Shown piece after piece: positions 37,517 to 48,726 of a DNA stretch of 64,000 nucleotides. The DNA is from Rhexocercosporidium sp. MPI-PUGE-AT-0058 (lineage: Eukaryota > Ascomycota > Leotiomycetes > Helotiales): positions 1,178,001 through 1,242,000 of the forward strand of contig JAGTJL010000020.1 of assembly GCA_020746875.1 (NCBI GenBank), read 5' to 3'. The translations under genes were made by a program, and so were the position numbers. A model generated the notes under the pieces. The model searched no databases. It was given only the letters and a program-made list of their open reading frames with translations, and had not been told where the DNA came from. Positions within the stretch are counted from its first letter, which is position 1. Every line of letters starts with the position of its first letter.

Positions 37517-39643
37517 ATGACTACGCTATCTGATCAAGAACTACTCAAAGGAGCAACACTTAAAAGTGGTAACTTTCCGAAGAACACGGTTCGGCCCACG
37601 ACTTCGCGGCATCATTTGGATGGCTATCTGAAGCGACTGAACAGTCACGATCGGAGACTATTCTGCGACGATGGAAAAGCGAGCGTTGATCTTTGGGACT
37701 ATGATGAGTACGCAAAAGGTCAGTAGGGTGCAAATACTCGAAGAAACAAGCCCAGTTTCTCTAACGAAGATCATAGAATTTCAAAATACTTGTGTTTCGA
37801 ACGAATTCGAGCTCATGACAAGACTCGAGGGCGAGCACTTGTTTGTCCGTGACGATCCTAGGTGCCGCTTCATGTAAGTTGAGAAAGGAGTGGTGACACC
37901 ACATGCCCCACCACAATGCAGAGCCCAACTAACTTACTGGCCAGATTCATTCATGCATTTAATTCTCGAGAGTGCCTACGGACCAGTAGGCGCATGTTTG
38001 AACGTGCACTTACACATCACCAAGTGATGCCAAATTTTCTGGACTTTGTCTTTCCATTCGGGCACCAACAATACGCCGAAGACCTTCTTTTCAGTGGATT
38101 TAGAGAGGACACACGATTAGTTCCCTCAGATGGAGGCTTGGTTATACCAGAGCTGGGGCGGTCTGGTATGGAGATTCGGATTTGTTACAGTCTCAAGTCT
38201 GTGGAGCCGAAGGAGAGGGACCAAGACTTTCCGTGGTCCATCCGCCAAACAGCTGTCTATCATTCATTTGATCTGAAGACTGGCAAATCATGTTGGATCG
38301 TGATCAAAGGAAGTCATTTAATTAGAGATCGTGTACGATCAGTTTCGAGCTCCTCTGCTGCTAGCGACTCGTCCTCGTCAGAACTAAGCTCATTCGAATC
38401 CATCTCTAGCTCACTTGGCTCAGCACTCGAAATGCACTTGGTCCTTTGCGATTGGTGTGATGAAGACTGGAGGTGGTACCTCACATTTCTTGAAAAGGAG
38501 CTGCAACGACTCACTCGTCGTGCTCTAGTTGTCGACATACCAAAAGCTCGCAGTTTTGTTGAGCCAGAGACATTCCAGGAAGTGAAACCGCACGCAAAGT
38601 CGATTACCCGAACATTGTCAGACTATACGAAGCGGACGTTGTCTTTGTCACGAAAACAGACAAATTCCTCGTCGTCCATGGAGAAAGGGGAATATCAACC
38701 ATCTTTCCCGCAACCACCGATGTCCCCTTTAGACGAAGGGCCTCCTCTGGACCCACCGGTGTTGCCACCAGGAATGGGTTCAATTGGTATTCCGGCAATC
38801 CATCAGAAAGCCCAGAAGGATGAGGTTTTCTCTGTGAGAACTCTGCAGCAGGTGCAGGTCATCGAAGACAAGACAAACGAAGTCCTGCTTATTCTCGAAG
38901 CGAACATCAAGATTGTGAAAGACATAAGAAGGCACTATCAGACAGTTCTCGCATCTGACGAATGCCCACCTAAGTTGAAGTCTGAGTCTAAATCCAAAGT
39001 CGCTTATTTCGAGAAACGTATTGCAAACATCATTGGTGACCTGGAAATTCAGCATTCAAGTGCTCAGACCTTACTTCGTTTGCTAGAAAATCGGAAGAGC
39101 ATTGTAAGCTTGCCACTCATGTTTGAGAGCATATTCTAATGTGTGTTCTGTGCAGCTCTCTGGACTTCTCAACATCTCAAACATAGAGGCTAGCAAGGAA
39201 TTCGCTACAAATTCACAACATTCTGCCTCCAAGATGCATGCCATGACCGAAGCGATGCATCTCCTTGCTGTCAAAACTAAACAAGAAACAGTATCTATGA
39301 GAGTGATCACTCTCGTCACACTTTTCTTTTTGCCTGGGACATTCATCTCCGTAAGATACCTAGACTCACTATCCATACTCGTCAGCACCAATCTCATCCA
39401 TACCGCATCATAGACGTGATCACTGACTATCAAGTCCAGACTGTTATGAGCACTGATATTATCAAATTTCCCTCCCAGCAAGAGTCCGGACAGGTGTTCC
39501 AACTTGGAGCACTCCGGTTATGGCTGATCATCACACTGCCTTTGATGGCGATTACATTCATTGCTTGGTGGCTGGTCTACTGGTATGTCAATAGGAGGCA
39601 AGATCAGCAAGGAGGGGGAAGTTTTCGTCGATGGCTTCCCTAG
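37517..39643 (+). CDS. CorA-like membrane protein lacking the GMN motif
   Basis: Model: 37517-37718, 37777-37873, 37945-39103, 39156-39350 and 39440-39643, giving 618 residues. The N-terminal half has the fungal CorA-like signature LTHHQVMPNFLDFVFPFG, FSGFREDTRL and WSIRQTAVYHSFD. A Ser-rich insert follows, then coiled-coil-like helices (QVIEDKTNEVLLILEANIKIV, ASKMHAMTEAMHLLA). The end has two TM helices: MRVITLVTLFFLPGTFIS and WLIITLPLMAITFIAWWLVYW. The magnesium-channel motif GMN after the first helix is absent, and G-T-F-I-S stands there, so Mg2+ transport is doubtful. Intron 1 (37719-37776) has a weak GTCAGT donor. Alternatively the VSRVQILEE stretch it removes is coding and a one-base insertion near 37714-37719 breaks the gene. 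Confidence 0.72.
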
Positions 39644-40297
39644 TATTATTTATCTAGAAGCGGAAAAAAGTTAAAGGTGCAGCATGGCTCCATGGGAAGA
39701 AAGACCCACTGGCAGTAAACACATTTCATTGGGCAGGAATATTTCTTTCGTGCTTCGTTGAGGTAGAGTCGATGAGGTTCCGGTCAATTAGTCCATAGAG
39801 AGAGGTTGACTCTTGCCTATTTCATATAGCGGTGCAAGCCGTAAATATATCATTCCGTAAGACTGGTAAAATATCTGGCTCGAGTAGAGCGATGCGTGCA
39901 TGAGACAGGGCTACGAAAAAGGGCATCCCTAGCTTTCCTTGAAACCAAGCTTTTGCGCAGGATGGCTTGCTGAATGGAATAACTCTGTGGTTCAGACCGA
40001 ACAATATTGTGCTACATGATTGGGTGTTCACCGAGCTTCCCCTGCTCTTTCTGGGCTGCTTACCATGTGATGTTGCTCTCTGCATACTGTCCATCGCCGC
40101 TTCAATCTGGCACGGGCCGCCATCAATGAGGCTGTCTCCAGCTCATTGAGAGCCAGCCTTCTTCGTACATCATCAGCAACAAGTTTCTTCCCATGGTCCT
40201 ATAATCTGAATACACAGCTGTATGCTCTCCAGACATATCTTCCCGACTTGCCTTTGGGCCATCAGCTCGACTGCGATAATAACGAAGCTCACTCAAG
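39644..40297. other. Intergenic between CorA-like and kinase-vWA genes
   Basis: About 650 bp. A minus-strand frame at 39822-40094 looks fairly protein-like, but it has no splice-linked neighbour or domain, so it is not called. Confidence 0.4.
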
Positions 40298-43200
40298 ATG
40301 GAGCATCAGCTACAGCCGCCCAATTTTGACCCCGCGAGGGGGCGATTATTGGAATTCGTGACAAGAAATTGCGCCTTGGAGGTGATTGACCCAGGCGAAC
40401 CTTCCACAGTTCCAAAGACTCGTGCGTTTGTTCCCAGAGACCTGCTGCAAACGTACTTGGAGAGTCATCATCATTGGGAACTAAAGGCCATTATTGAGGG
40501 GTTGAATTGCGGGCCCATAAATCCAGGTCATATCATGCCTAGGTACACTGCCGTCTTCTGCACTTTACTCCACTCGGGAAGGGGCAGCTGGATCAAACAC
40601 TTCACACGCCATGGATCCCTGGAAGATACCGCGCTGCCTTTTGATCCGAGGAGTCCTCCTCGGAATTGGCCACAAGCTCCTGGAGATCCAAAATTCTTGG
40701 ACGAGTTCTGCAAAGACCAGTGGAGGTTTTGCGCACCCACTTTGACAGATCCGGTATCTAACCAGTGTTTTGAGGACGAGAGACCACTTCCTATAACATT
40801 TAAGAAGAAGCTGCGCGATGGGGGAAGCGCAATTCTTTGGCTGATCAACATTCATCCGTCTTACAACAAGTTAATCTCGGAAGACCAAAAACAGGCAAGT
40901 CCGCTTTCCATGGGGGAAGATAAGAGCTGCGAGATCAATGACATACTAACACAGAAAAAAGAGGGTAGGAAAAGAACATGCAAATACATTCGTTCTCAAA
41001 GAATATTCGACAACCGATGCCCAAAAGTATTACGACAACGAAACCTCTGCCTTCGATCAGATCGGCAAGCACCCGCATATCATAAGCTACTTTGGGAGCT
41101 TTACAAGAAGTGGGACTTTCAATGTCATTTTGGAATATGCGGACAAAGGGACGTTGAAGGAATACTTCGAAAAGCAGCTGCCGCCTTCCTCAGGGGAAGA
41201 AATCATAAAGTTCTGGGAAGGTTTATTTCAGCTGATAGACGCATTATGGAGGATACATACCGTAAATGGAGATGCAATCGAAGGGCCGCAGATATTCCGA
41301 GGGTAAAGCAAACTATCCTATAAGGCGAGGTGGCAGGCTGACGATATTGTGCAGATGGCATCAAGATGTCAAGCCAGAAAATATACTGGTCCTCAGTAAT
41401 GGCTCCAGAAATCCGCAAGACTGGCTCTTCAAGCTTGCAGATCTTGGTATCAGCCATTTCAAGAGAGGCGATTCGCTGAGGGGAAATTCCACAGCTAGCG
41501 ACACGTATGGAACACATACCTATGGTACGTAATGATCTCGCCCCTTAAGACGCCTAGCTCGTCTAAGGCTGTCGCGTCGCTGACGAGATTATGTTAAGGC
41601 GCCCCAGAGACCTCAAGACCAGACGAAAACACGGCGAGAAACAAACTGCGAGTGCATCAGAACATCGATATTTGGTCTTTGGGGTGTATATACAGCGAAG
41701 CTGTCAGGTGGATGGCCGAGAATAAACTCGGCGTTATTAATTACCGGAAAGAACGGGAAACTGAACTTGGTCAGATACATCCCGTGGGGAAGTTTGACTG
41801 TTTCCACAATGACTATGAGGCTCTGGAGGCTGTTCGAAGGTCGCACCAGACTGCATTGAATCGTATTCGGAGTCTTCGCAGGGCAGATTTTATCACCGAG
41901 AAGGTTGTGGATATGATCGGAGACATGCTCGTTGAAACAAAGCACCGCCCGACTGCCGAAAGTTTGTGGCGCAAGCAGCGAACTATAGTTGATTTCGCAA
42001 GGAAAAATCTCCAGGAATTCAGAAAGTCACTGCAAATCGCTGGATCTGAACTACATCCGAGCGATCGGGACAAGCTACGGTCTGTGACGCATCCTGTTCC
42101 TGGACCCTCGTCAAATTCAGAACCAGCCATCCCACCAGTCGTTCCACCAGAGTACCGTCAAAAAGTATCTGCTCTGGGGCCAACGGGATGTCCTGTACTT
42201 CCTGCTGTACACGAGAATAGCGCGCAATATGGTCTCGTTAATGGGGCTTCAGAATACGACGCTCCTCGGCACCACAGCCCAGACATTATGGATCACGAAA
42301 TTGAAAGCCCAGGATTCACACCAGTCCAAAAAATGACCCCTGCTGGAGTATTACAAACTTCTTTGCCCTTGACACCCCCATTCAGTCCTAAGCCTCGGTA
42401 TCCACCCCAAGGTCTCTCGACAGACTCTGGAGACGACCCTTTCACTGGCCACATGCAACACGATGCTACTGCACTACCGTATAGATCACCACGTGGCGCC
42501 TCTAATGTATCAAATACGCCCACCGGCATGTACAGCACACCAAGTTCTGGCATTGATCGAAGTAGCACTGGAAGTCTTGGGCGCAATGATCGTCAGACAC
42601 GCTTTGGTCCGGGCGTTAATGGCGATGGTAGCCCAATCAATTCGAGGCCGCTCACAACTATTGGTTTGTATTCGGAACTTTCGTCTGATAACACGCCACA
42701 GAGGGAGACTTCCCACTCTAGTAGCATCCACCGACCACATACGCAAGTCAATGACCAAGCCGATGTGGACGACCATCGTCTATCAACTGGACGTCCAATT
42801 CGGCAAAGCACCGTGACGCTAGAGCCTCAGATTCACCAAAATCAAGATTCGACCCATCGACCACCTCTCCAAACCGCAATTTCTACCGATTCCATCTCCT
42901 TGAATGATGTCTTGGATTGGAAACGCAAATGCAAAAGCGATAGGACTTACAAGCCATTCCTCAACAAGCGCTACCAAGATCGTATGAAGGGCCGAGACCA
43001 TGTAAGTACAGCATCGGAATGGCCTATGGTATACTAACATACAGTCCAGGTTTTCCTTGTCGACGACTCTTCCAGTATGGTCAAGCATTGGCCAGACGTA
43101 ACGAAAGTCATCGAAGGCTTGTCCTACATTTTGAAGGATGCCGACAAGGACGGACTCGATCTTTACTTCACAATTTCAGCTCAATCCACGTTGCAAGAGA

Positions 43201-43749
43201 AGCATACGTCATCATTGGTCCGACTGGTAGAACGGCATAAACAACGAGACCCAGATGCAAATACAGAAATAAATTTTCGTCTGAATCAGATACTGGATAG
43301 ATACAAAGCCAAACTGGACAATAACGGCTGGTGGTCCAAAAAGCCGCCGAAGCCACTGAGCTTGTACATTCTGACGAACGGTGTCTGGGAAGCCGAATGC
43401 AAGCCGGAAATACCCATTAAGAACGTTGTACAGAAGCTGCAGGACCTGAGGAAGGACAGAGAACAGATCGGTATTCAGTTTATCAGCTTCGGAAACGACA
43501 AAATTGGGATGGAACGGCTCAGACACCTTGACGATGATCTAACCAAGGATCTCAATTTGGACCAGTAAGTATTCCTTTCCCCATTGTTGCCTCAATATTC
43601 TGATCGTCGCCTTCAGCGACATTGTGGACACGACTCCATGGGATGACAATGTTTGCAAAATGCTCCTCGGCCACCTCAACGAGAACATGGATCAACAAAG
43701 GCCAAACACTGCTAGCTATGGATCTCCTACAAGCTCAGCACTAGGATGA
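40298..43749 (+). CDS. Protein kinase fused to a C-terminal von Willebrand A domain
   Basis: Six exons (40298-40894, 40962-41302, 41355-41524, 41599-43001, 43050-43564, 43617-43749) give 1052 residues. Residues 1-180 are a fungal-specific N-terminal region (WRFCAPTL near 140). The kinase follows: Gly-rich DGGSAILWLINIHP, VLK at Lys212, the loop HQDVKPEN at 315-322, DLG at 342-344 in place of DFG, APE at 371-373 and DIWSLGC. A disordered Ser/Pro linker covers about 470-800. The vWA domain starts at 838 with VFLVDDSSSM, a complete DxSxS metal site (D842, S844, S846). Both domains keep their key residues, so an active kinase with an adhesion or ligand domain is expected, probably cytoplasmic (no signal peptide or TM). 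Intron 1 is GC-AG. The role is unknown; the architecture recurs in filamentous fungi. Confidence 0.85.
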
Positions 43750-45567
43750 CCCGAGTCCTTACTTCAACGACCTGAAGCGCACCTCGCATTTCTTCTTCAT
43801 CCCGAGTCAAGATAGATATACCTAGGGACTTGTTTGATTTTTGGTTTGGGAACGGATGGCGTTGTATATACCCCGCGGCGTACAAATGGTTTCCCCCCAA
43901 CGACTTCACTTGAACTGTTGGGTGGTTATGATTTGGGCTTGGCTTCGGTTCCTCTTTCATCTTGGAGATATTCTACATCTCCCACAGTATATGTCGGCCT
44001 TCTGTACGTGGCTGTAAAGGAGCAGACTCCATGCATCAGGCGGAAGTAAAAAGGCGTTCAGCATACATGAATGGATAGACAAAGCCGTGAGTCGCATTAA
44101 TTGCATAGAAAGAGTATCGCATATGTGGATAAAGGTTCGATGAGCGATGATACCCTTAGCCTTATGTCATCATATGTGTATGACTCTGTATGTAACTATC
44201 TTGACGAATGTAAGCAATGTAATTATCAAAAACAAAATTTGAACAATACTCCTGAAATGGACTACAGGCATCCCCAAGAGCTCCCAGGGTGCGGGCTTCA
44301 ATTTGGGATGCTAAGACTTGCTAACAGACAGAGCAAATAAATGTAGACAGGCTCGATACATGAAAGAGTAGCAGAAACCACTTGTATCATGGAACCGGCA
44401 TTGGTATGCCGCAAGGCATTTATCGAAATATACGGTAGTGCGGTCATTGAGATTTGGGTTTTCAGGTAGCGTCGAATTATGATTTAGTGTACGGAAGCTA
44501 AATTGGGCAGTTGGATTAGCGCTTCGCTAGACTCAGCACCCTGAAAATGCGAAGCGAGTAGGGAGAATAAAACAACAAAACAGCAAAGCTACAATTGTTT
44601 ATTCAGCATAGGTGGCTCTGTGAAACACATCAATTCTATAAATTCATTTGGGTTATTCAACGAGTGATTATAGAATAGTGTTTGGGCTCTTCATCAAAGG
44701 CTTGCTTGCTCTCATGGAAGATAGTGAGAACAAAATTGCAAATAGGGTAGAGCAAGCAATCGCAAAGAAATCGGCATTACTCTTACTATCTTTGTCAATA
44801 ACGAAAATAAACAAATAGTTGTTTCTACATCAATTCAGGAGAACTGGAAAAACCCCCTCAAGGTTCGAGTCTGTCGGACTGTGGATTCAAATCTACAACT
44901 ACTTTAGCTTGTGTCATTGACCCCGCTGTTAGCATGCTCCCACTTTCCAGCAAGCCTGTATTCTTCGGGCTTTTAGCTCTTTTATTCCTCTCCAGTCTTG
45001 CAGTGAATTGATTTGAAGACTTAGTGGGACATATTAGAGATTGTATTTATCTGTAGAGGACATATGAAAAGGTCGCGCAAGGTTATGCTTCGTCCCCCTG
45101 ATTGCGCGGCGCCACCTGAATAACGTATAAGGGTTTAGAGCTCAGTTGAAAGGATCTTGGAGTTCTTAATGCCCTTTTCCTTGGCATGCATGTAGAATAT
45201 AGCTCAGCCTGAGTCTAGTCCTGGGCGAACTTCCATCTGATGAAGATGCGTGACAAAATTAAATTGTCATTGCTACTCTTCTTGTGGAACACCAAGCATA
45301 TCCCCTCGCCATCAAAGTCACAGACAGAGAGCGATTAATTTAGCATTTATCAACATGAAATCACCAAAAAGCATTTTCGGGCGATAGCCTAGTTTCTGCG
45401 GACAAAAACTCCTATTAAGAAACCGTCCAAAGCATAGGGAGCTCTGTATTTCTTCAGACATATCGTTGCCTTCGTCTTTCCCTCGTGGCTTAGTTTTGAT
45501 TCGGTAGACTGTGTCGCGCTTTTTTCTTTGGGAAGGGGTTGTGCTGGGAAACTTTGACCACTTCGTC
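43750..45567. other. AT-rich, gene-poor DNA
   Basis: About 1.8 kb with stop codons in all frames every few dozen codons. No domain, tRNA or terminal repeat is recognised. The composition is visibly more AT-rich than the housekeeping block. Confidence 0.45.
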
Positions 45568-45981
45568 TTACTCTTTGTGACCCGGCTCGTGCAACAAAAA
45601 CGCTGGTTTCTTCTCCAATTTTAAAGCTTTTGCATCTTCTTCGTTCAATGTCAACTGCTTGACTGCCAGAATCTCATTTCGGATCGCTTCTTTTAGCTTC
45701 CAAGACCTATTGTGAAGGTAGGCGTGCTTGTAAATACTTAAAGTGCAGGGAAAGAACAGGTTGTCCATCACGAGAGTCCCAGAACTGAAGTCGATAAGTT
45801 CTGGATAGTCATCCTTGATGAGTTGAAGTTCTCGTTGTCTCGCTTCGGATTTAATGAATGCCTTTTCGGTTTGTTTCTCGGCGTAGTCGATGTCGAATAC
45901 AGCTTGCTCCTGGAGTGTCGTGTCTCGTCGGTGTTCTCGACTGCTTGAATCGGGTTTAAAAGTGAGGATAAGGACTCTCCG
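45568..45981 (-). pseudogene. Orphan 3' gene fragment
   Basis: Read on minus, 138 codons are open from an acceptor-like TTTGCTAG at 45982 down to a stop at 45568, with no early ATG. The sequence is charged and helical: LQEQAVFDIDYAEKQTEKAF, KSEARQRELQLIKDDYPEL, then VMDNLFFPCTLSIYKHAYL, WKLKEAIRNEILAVKQLTLN. This reads as the last exon of a gene whose earlier exons are missing or too eroded to see. The first Met-initiated part is only 67 residues. I do not recognise the family. Confidence 0.4.
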
Positions 45982-46675
45982 CTAGCAAATGAGGTGTGGA
46001 AAAAAGGAGGCCTCGAAGGTGTCACTCGAGTTAGAGCAAACCCGCGAAAACTCCACTCAAAAATTCCTGGTGTTTAATCCCGTGATACCAGCTAATCTCG
46101 AGTTCAAAGGCATGATTCAATTGTAGTTTCTTTCTCTTCTAAAATATTGAAAACATTGTTTCTGCATATCACCACTCCTTCAAAAGATGCCAGTGTTCTT
46201 ATTCACTTGATGAAAGTGTGCCTTAGAAGTCTCGCGAGAAGTGTGTTGTGATAATTCATTTGTTTAGATGAAGCGAATCACAAAATGAAGGTCTGTTTTT
46301 AAGAGGAGCCTTGTCGATTTAGAATGTAATTTATTATTTGATTGTTTCATTTATGATCGAGAATATCCAAGTACTGATGCTAGGTACTCGTTCTACAATT
46401 TAAAAGGGCCTAATGCCATCATTATCTGTAGGTATCTAATGAGCACCTAACGAGGTTCGCTTGAGTCACATCGCCGCAACATCTCACCATTCAACCCCCA
46501 GAAATGGAAACATACACGTCAAAAGAAACTGCATACTATGCTACTATAATACACCCCACGCCCACTCTGGAGACAAAATAACTCCATCCCAACCCGTAAA
46601 CAAAAGAAATACAGCAAGGTATATTGTCCCCCTTGTCCTCAGCTGCCAAAGAAGAATGCACACAAGCCACGAAAT
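45982..46675. other. Intergenic, AT-rich
   Basis: About 690 bp, AT-rich at 46130-46440. Nothing is seen beyond the likely 3' UTR of the minus-strand gene that follows. Confidence 0.45.
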
Positions 46676-48726
46676 CTACGACTTCCTATCCGGCCCCAAG
46701 ATATCACTCAAACTCCCACTGGGACTTTGACTCGGCGTATACAGAGTACCGGGTCGATATCCATCCGAGACGACACTACTCAAATCACTCCCATCAGTAT
46801 CGTCATAGGCTGGTAACTCTTCTTCAAAAGGCGGCATTGGTGACACGACATCCAAGGCAACTGGGACATTAACTTGCTCGGGAGCTGGAACTAGAGCTGG
46901 GGATGGAGCGGGAGTAGTTCGAGTCGGAAGGAAAGGTTGATGTTGTTGCTGCTGCTCAACAGCAACAATCTCACCCACAACCTCAGCCGCATTCCTTAAC
47001 TGCTCAAGATCCTCACTCATAGTAACCGACATTCCATCTTCAGCATCCATAAGTAGCCTATGCCTCTCGAACTTCTCCTCAAATTCCTCCTCATCATTGG
47101 AATCAGAGCCACTGCCCGCCATCCTGGCAAGTAGTCGGGTAATCTTATGCTTATGCACTGCTCTCCGTAGTGCGCGTCTTCGACGCCTTCGCTCGTGGCG
47201 GTCGGCTCGTCGATTGGGTGCGCAGACTCGACGGTGGAGTGCGGTGAGGAGGAAGGCAAAGAGGAAACCGACAGTTGTGAATTTTATTACTTGCAGAGCT
47301 CGGCCGACGTGGCGGTTGGGGTGGCGGTGAGGGCCTGGTGGCGGGGGTCTGTGAGGGGGGAATGCTTCTGCGGGAGGGGGACCTTCGTGGTCATGTGGTG
47401 GAGAAGGGGGAGGTGGTGGGGTTGGACTGTCAAAATCAGGAGGTGGAGGTGGAGGAGAGTGGTAGAAGTCGGGAGGTCCATGGTGCGGGAAGTGGCCGTC
47501 GAATTCTGGTCTATCATCGTGGCCGTGATGCGGTAGTTGATCGAAGTCCGGACCATCACGATGACTGGCACCGTGGTGTGGTGGTTCGTCAAACTCTGGT
47601 GGTGGGTGTGGCATATGATGATGTGGTGGTGGGCCATCGAATCTGGGTGGAGGTGGAGGGGGAGGGCCATGGTTGTTTGGGCGATTATTTCCGCGTGGAG
47701 GTGGCGAAGGGTATCTACAGATAGGCAAAGGGCGAGAATGCGGTCTCTTCCACGGCGGAAGGTGGTGGGTGTGATTTCCCTGATGTGTGTGATTGCCACC
47801 CTTACGTCCACGGAACTCCCTGAAAGATCCCTTGGGTCGGTGATGTCTATATCTACCTTCCTCATCATCACCACTGATTTTGTCATACAAATCAAACGCA
47901 GCGTGTTTAGCCCTGTGAGCCATAGCTTGCACGACGCACTTCACGCTATCGCAGTCCTTGATGTCGATTGCGCGATGCAGGTCTGCTTGTATCGAGCGTT
48001 CTTTCTGGTGGATCAGATACTTGATCTCTCGAAGCTGACTCCATAGGTAATCCAATTCGGCCATGTCGTTCTCGATACCTGGACGGTGGTTCAACGTTCC
48101 ATAATCTGGTCGAAAAGCCATTGGGTTGGGATTAGCGACAACCTCGTCAGGAATCGAAAGATCAGTCTCGATGTTCATGATCTCAGTCAGGCCAGACTGT
48201 CTGAACAACATCGAGAATCCAGCGTCCTCCATAGCTTTCCCATCCACGAAGTCGACGGTAAACTTCAACAGCTGTGCATCAGGAATACCGTTGACTGTAA
48301 TGCAATGGAAGCTCCATGATCCGACAACGACTCCCTTAGTATTTGATGACACAGAACCCTTGCCAGTCGATACATCCCCATCGACAGTCTGAGGCAGAAC
48401 CGTACCATCAATCGTCACATTTCCAAATCCACAAGGTGTCTCCGAATTGAGAACGTCGACTCGGAATCTCAGTGTGGTTGAGTCAACATCAGGTGATGTA
48501 CTCTTTATATCGAGGTCGATATTGGCGAATGGGCTGTTCTCTAGACCACGAGGTCAGCTTTGATTACTCAATTTGGTAGAAAAGACATATTCATATTACC
48601 TGTGATAGGCGTCGCTAATGCCCTTCGATCCCATTCTTGGTCGACTTGGTCGTCTGGTACGAAAGGTACAGCAGACACAATTGCAACGGCTGGCAGAAGC
48701 GCCAGAGCGTTGAAAAGACTGCGCAT
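46676..48726 (-). CDS. Pro/His-rich type I membrane protein, unknown function
   Basis: Two exons, 48726-48600 and 48540-46676 (59-nt intron), give 663 residues. MRSLFNALALLPAVAIVSA is a clear signal peptide. An ectodomain follows to about 270 (ANIDLDIKST, TLRFRVDVLNSETPCGFGNVTIDG, SWSFHCITVNG), with beta-rich sequence and Cys residues. Next is a low-complexity stretch of Pro, His and Asp (PPHHHMPHPPPEFDEPPHHG and similar), then one TM helix (IKFTTVGFLFAFLLTAL), a strongly basic HERRRRRRALRR anchor and an acidic Ser/Thr-rich cytoplasmic tail. This layout resembles a cell-surface sensor or wall-linked protein. No family is recognised. Confidence 0.8.
47290..47740 (-). repeat. Low-complexity Pro/His/Asp coding repeat
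   Basis: Within the membrane protein, irregular repeats of PP-HH and D/E-F-D (for example PEFDEPPHHG, DFDQLPHHGHDDRPEFDGHFP, DFYHSPPPPPPDFDSP) cover about 150 residues. The DNA is made of GGTGG- and GTG-rich units on plus, which can vary in length by slippage. Confidence 0.7.

Noticed and set aside
39822..40094. 90-codon minus frame with hydrophobic segments
   Set aside because: No recognisable motif, no neighbouring exon; a chance frame cannot be excluded.
44840..44900. GGTTCGAGTC box resembling a tRNA T-arm
   Set aside because: No acceptor, D- or anticodon stem can be drawn around it.
47097..48392. Several long plus-strand frames opposite the Pro/His-rich gene
   Set aside because: Low-complexity mirrors (GGTGG units read as Val/Trp/Arg); the minus frame has signal peptide, TM helix and splice support.
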